DNA of 14,918 nt, taken from positions 1 through 14,918 of the forward strand of contig JAJPZL010000331.1 of assembly GCA_021204375.1 (NCBI GenBank), in the 5' to 3' direction. The notes beneath the pieces were generated by a model, which ran no database searches, was not told where the DNA came from, and saw only the letters and a program-made list of their open reading frames with translations. Within the stretch, counting starts at the first letter, position 1. Every line of letters begins with the position of its first letter. The position numbers were made by a program, and so were the translations under genes. The DNA is from Bacteroides sp. Lineage in GTDB: Bacteria; Bacteroidota; Bacteroidia; Bacteroidales; Bacteroidaceae. Shown here in pieces: positions 13,652 through 14,918 of this stretch.

Positions 13652-14918
13652 TTACTCCAGGACCAATACCTCTTTCGAAAGATAAAGACCCAAAGAAAAA
13701 TCGTCCGTATGATAAGCCAAGTCCTCGATCAATCCTTCCAGCATTTCTTCCACTTTAATTCCCTGTGGGAACAGCATCTGAATAAGATCAGGCAACTGGT
13801 CGGCAGGAATTACCATCGTAAGCAGCGATTCCGGCAAAAGATCCTTTATCAAAGGAAGGATATCAAATACCTTTTCCAGTTCCTCCTTTTCAATCGTAAG
13901 AACAGCATCTCCCATTTGGGTAATATAGTTAATAGCCAGAAAGTTACTATCTTCATACGGATCGGGAACCTTCCGGATATTCAGTTTTATTCACTTATTC
14001 ATCCACGTATTGACCTGGCTATAGAGATCCAGCAGCGAGAATATTAAACCGAGCTGGTCAGCGATAGCCCGTTGGTAAGCCTGCCCGTCCTGTATTTTAC
14101 GGATCAGGGTCTCCACATCCGGCTTTACATAGATCACTGAATCCTCTTCACCCAGTGACCACCTTACCAGATTTAAAGCAGATAATTTCCACTATTCATC
14201 CGACCGGTCCATAAAATTAGCATCTCCCAGAATAAAATCATTCACAAGATCGGCTTCTTCCGGCAAAGAGGCATATTGTATCAGTACATTCCCATCCGGT
14301 TCCAGCCTTACCTCTTTTAGAACCGAGGTAACCAATCTCTGTAAAGGTTCTTCCAACAGAGAAAGCAGAAGAGAAGAATAGCGACTTGCCTCCTCATCAA
14401 AATCACAGATCAGTTGGGTACTGTGATAATCCCAACAATTCCTTTTGACAGGCAACCCTCCCAGGCTCTCTGTTATTCTGCCAAACTGTGGAACGATGTA
14501 ATGAACCGGCCAGGCAGTAAAATCATTTCCGGGTACTTTACTTTCCGGAATTGAAAATGTCAAACCATCCGCGGAAAGAGTACCCTGGTAAGAAAATATG
14601 GTCCCTTTTTCGGAAACGGCATCTCCGGAGAAGACATACGTATCCTCTTTCTTTTCCAGTGCCACTCCTTTTATAAGCGTTTGTTCCCCCCCCCATAAAA
14701 ACATCGAACAGGGTAATATCTGCAGAAGATCCGTTATGCATCTTTATATACAGGTTCTTGCCATACAGATCACTGTTACTATAAGTGAGGGACAAAGGTT
14801 TACTTCCGGTTGCCGGACCCATCTTATTGGAATAGAGCGATGTGGCATCCGAAGGTGACGGTCCGTCAAATTCATTGTCACTACAGCTCACTAAGAACAC
14901 GATCGAACTAATTACCCC
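13652..14918 (-). pseudogene. Surface/periplasmic lipoprotein gene (DUF4925-like?), frameshifted and with two stops; runs off the right edge
   Basis: The 5' end lies beyond the window. The visible frame starts within a signal peptide (SSIVFLVSCSDNE) whose lipobox LVSC marks a lipoprotein. A Ser/Gly-rich linker and beta-rich domain follow (LYSNKMGPATGSKPLSLTYS, then NLYIKMHNGSSADITLFDVF). At 14686-14694 nine G on the coding strand shift the frame; eight would give FMGGEQTLIKGVALEKKEDTY and continue smoothly. Further in-frame stops are TAG at 14192-14194 (between DRSDE and WKLSALNL) and TGA at 13991-13993 (between TWMNK and IKLNIRKV). The frame then runs to TAA at 13652-13654 through MGDAVLTIEKEELEKVFDILPLIKDLLP. 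Repaired, the visible part is about 422 residues. It resembles Bacteroidales lipoproteins of the DUF4925 type, from memory and with low certainty. As the gene before the TonB receptor, it probably encoded a surface partner of that receptor. Confidence 0.8.

Noticed and set aside
3392..14194. Stop-codon reassignment as explanation for in-frame stops
   Set aside because: All three stop codons appear inside genes, frameshifts accompany them, and intact genes end normally with the same codons. Gene decay is simpler.
2221..14918. Sequencing error as sole cause of the broken genes
   Set aside because: Homopolymer indels could be errors, but five in-frame stops explicable as G:C to A:T changes, confined to accessory genes, are hard to explain that way. 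It cannot be excluded without reads.
10714..14918. SusC/SusD glycan-uptake pair
   Set aside because: The receptor is of ordinary TonB type, and the lipoprotein does not look like SusD in motifs or helical composition.
1..14918. CRISPR arrays, insertion sequences, integrases, tRNA or rRNA genes
   Set aside because: No regularly spaced repeats, transposase motifs, terminal repeats or recognisable RNA gene sequences were found on either strand.

Overview
The window looks like chromosome of a Bacteroidales bacterium, probably near Parabacteroides/Tannerella. Four things support this: the surE-lpxB pair; a small membrane protein, a metal permease, TsaE and an Imm17-like protein encoded together; A/T-rich leaders without strong Shine-Dalgarno sequences; and several matches to the Bacteroidetes -7 promoter box TAnnTTTG. 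Base composition is moderate (mid-40s % G+C by eye). No rRNA, tRNA, CRISPR array, insertion sequence or phage gene is visible.

Layout. Positions 74-2001 (minus strand) hold the lipid A gene lpxB and the nucleotidase gene surE, both intact. Positions 2221-5638 (minus) hold two broken genes: a family 43 glycoside hydrolase and an ABC-F ATPase. The ABC-F gene is preceded by a roughly 290-base leader rich in hairpins. Positions 6059-8458 (plus) form a compact five-gene cluster: a single-pass Cys/His-motif protein, a ZnuB/TroC-type metal permease, the tRNA t6A ATPase TsaE, an Imm17-like two-helix protein and a GNAT acetyltransferase. Positions 8768-8968 encode a small Ser/Arg/Lys-rich disordered protein with a good terminator. 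A DsbA-like thioredoxin-fold gene faces it at 9190-9711. A broken Blc-type lipocalin gene (10074-10609) converges on a large, intact TonB-dependent receptor gene (10714-13542, minus). Upstream of the receptor, in the same orientation, is a broken lipoprotein gene that runs off the right edge.

The most striking feature is the contrast between intact and decayed genes. Four accessory genes (glycoside hydrolase, ABC-F, lipocalin, lipoprotein) each carry exactly one single-base indel in a homopolymer plus one or two in-frame stop codons. Every stop can be explained by a G:C to A:T transition. Each gene reads through to a sensible C-terminus once these lesions are repaired. Housekeeping genes and the TonB receptor are intact. 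This fits a lineage under relaxed selection, such as a host-restricted organism early in genome reduction. Sequencing error could explain the indels but not easily the stops.

No clearly new multi-gene system was identified. The best leads are the internally duplicated Ser-rich protein, the Cys/His membrane protein beside the metal permease, and the structured leader of the ABC-F gene.
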